Below, piece by piece: positions 14,509 through 14,790 of a DNA stretch of 14,790 nt (the stretch's first letter is position 1; each line of letters starts with the position of its first letter). This stretch comes from Methanospirillum sp. (GTDB lineage Archaea > Halobacteriota > Methanomicrobia > Methanomicrobiales > Methanospirillaceae). Below the pieces are notes generated by a model. It saw nothing but the letters and a program-made list of their open reading frames with translations, made no database searches and had not been told where the DNA came from. The position numbers and the translations under genes are program-made. Location of the stretch: contig JAQVIE010000011.1 in assembly GCA_028695895.1 (NCBI GenBank), positions 1-14,790 of the forward strand, read 5' to 3'.

Positions 14509-14666
14509 AAATTGTTTTATTATTCACTGTGAAAAAGTATTTCAATTATTGAGATTACCCATTTGGGCAGATGTTTTTCCCTTTTTAACATACCGTTGAA
14601 CTGCCTGTATCATTTTTGGAACTTATGAAAAATATGTTAATATCAATAATGTATAAATCAACCTAA

Positions 14667-14676
14667 TTTTTAAAAA
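14667..14676 (+). promoter_or_regulatory. TATA-like element before the right-edge reading frame
   Basis: TTTTTAAAAA is centred about 28 bases upstream of ATG 14700, the spacing of an archaeal leaderless promoter. The 191 bases between the kinase stop and 14700 are AT-rich and otherwise hold only short repeats of GTGAA/TTCAC (14505-14509, 14523-14527, 14529-14533), too small to interpret with confidence. Confidence 0.3.
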
Positions 14677-14699
14677 CACTTGAATATTGGATAATTTTC

Positions 14700-14790
14700 A
14701 TGTGCCTGAATGTACATCTATATGAACTATTTCCCAGTTCTGTAAGGATCAGTGAGGCACCTGTAATTGTCAGACAACATGGGATTATTG
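14700..14790 (+). CDS. Possible 5' end of an unidentified gene
   Basis: From ATG 14700 the frame stays open for the 30 codons left in the window, beginning MCLNVHLYELFPSS and continuing with VRISEAPVIVRQHGII. There is no Shine-Dalgarno, but the TATA-like element at 14667-14676 is placed for a leaderless transcript, and an in-frame stop lies at 14664-14666, so no longer start exists. The composition looks protein-like rather than AT-rich intergenic. I do not recognise the product. Thirty codons are too few to be sure it is a gene. Confidence 0.4.
   Translation, partial: MCLNVHLYELFPSSVRISEAPVIVRQHGII

Noticed and set aside
14505..14533. GTGAA/TTCAC/GTGAA cluster after the kinase gene as a CRISPR-like or regulatory repeat
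   Set aside because: The units are five bases long, and short AT-rich inverted repeats of this size are common in intergenic sequence here.

Overview
The window looks like chromosome of a methanogenic archaeon, most likely of the order Methanomicrobiales (Methanospirillum, Methanoregula and relatives). The evidence is two coenzyme F420 biosynthesis genes (cofC and cofG), a stand-alone ferredoxin:thioredoxin-reductase-type catalytic subunit, a COG1237 metallo-beta-lactamase-fold protein, a cytosolic REC-PAS-PAS histidine kinase with the archaeal H-box, archaeal TATA-type promoters, and frequent GTG/TTG starts with GGAG-type ribosome binding sites. The assignment rests on gene content and was not tested by a search. 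I see no CRISPR, rRNA, tRNA, transposase or phage gene. No gene-free stretch exceeds 300 bases.

Layout. (1) 1-1123: a truncated membrane protein of the UPF0104/flippase-like family (minus) diverges from a family 2 glycosyltransferase (plus), probably a cell-surface glycan or glycolipid pair. (2) 1199-3629: cofC (minus) and cofG (plus) diverge from a region of about 100 bp. cofG has no stop codon and runs in frame into a full-length purC, giving one 565-residue CofG-PurC polypeptide. This is the most unusual feature here, and a Shine-Dalgarno sequence plus GTG at the junction may also allow free PurC to be made. (3) 3778-4071: an Fe-S disulfide reductase catalytic subunit. (4) 4167-5183: a YgjP/DUF45-type HExxH metalloprotease-like protein whose N-terminal module is duplicated.

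(5) 5384-7254: a minus-strand marR-MATE efflux operon joined by a 4-base overlap, with a palindrome next to the marR TATA box that could be an autoregulatory operator. (6) 7327-7928: two small minus-strand genes, one for a hypothetical beta-rich protein and one for a short protein that looks like a conserved family. (7) 8095-10084: a minus-strand pair, a COG1237 MBL-fold protein followed by an HNH protein with an unrecognised N-terminal region of about 240 residues. (8) 10260-12539: a two-repeat RND/MMPL exporter (HAE3-like) diverging from the MBL gene, with a 22-bp inverted repeat between them. (9) 12667-14508: the sensor kinase. (10) 14700-end: a partial reading frame behind a plausible leaderless promoter.

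How they fit together: CofC and CofG act in the same cofactor pathway, and purine synthesis (PurC) leads to the GTP consumed by CofC and in making deazaflavin precursors, so the fusion links related metabolism. Regions 5 to 9 look like ordinary accessory functions: drug or metabolite efflux with its repressor, a small hydrolase/nuclease pair, a lipid or hydrophobe exporter, and signalling.
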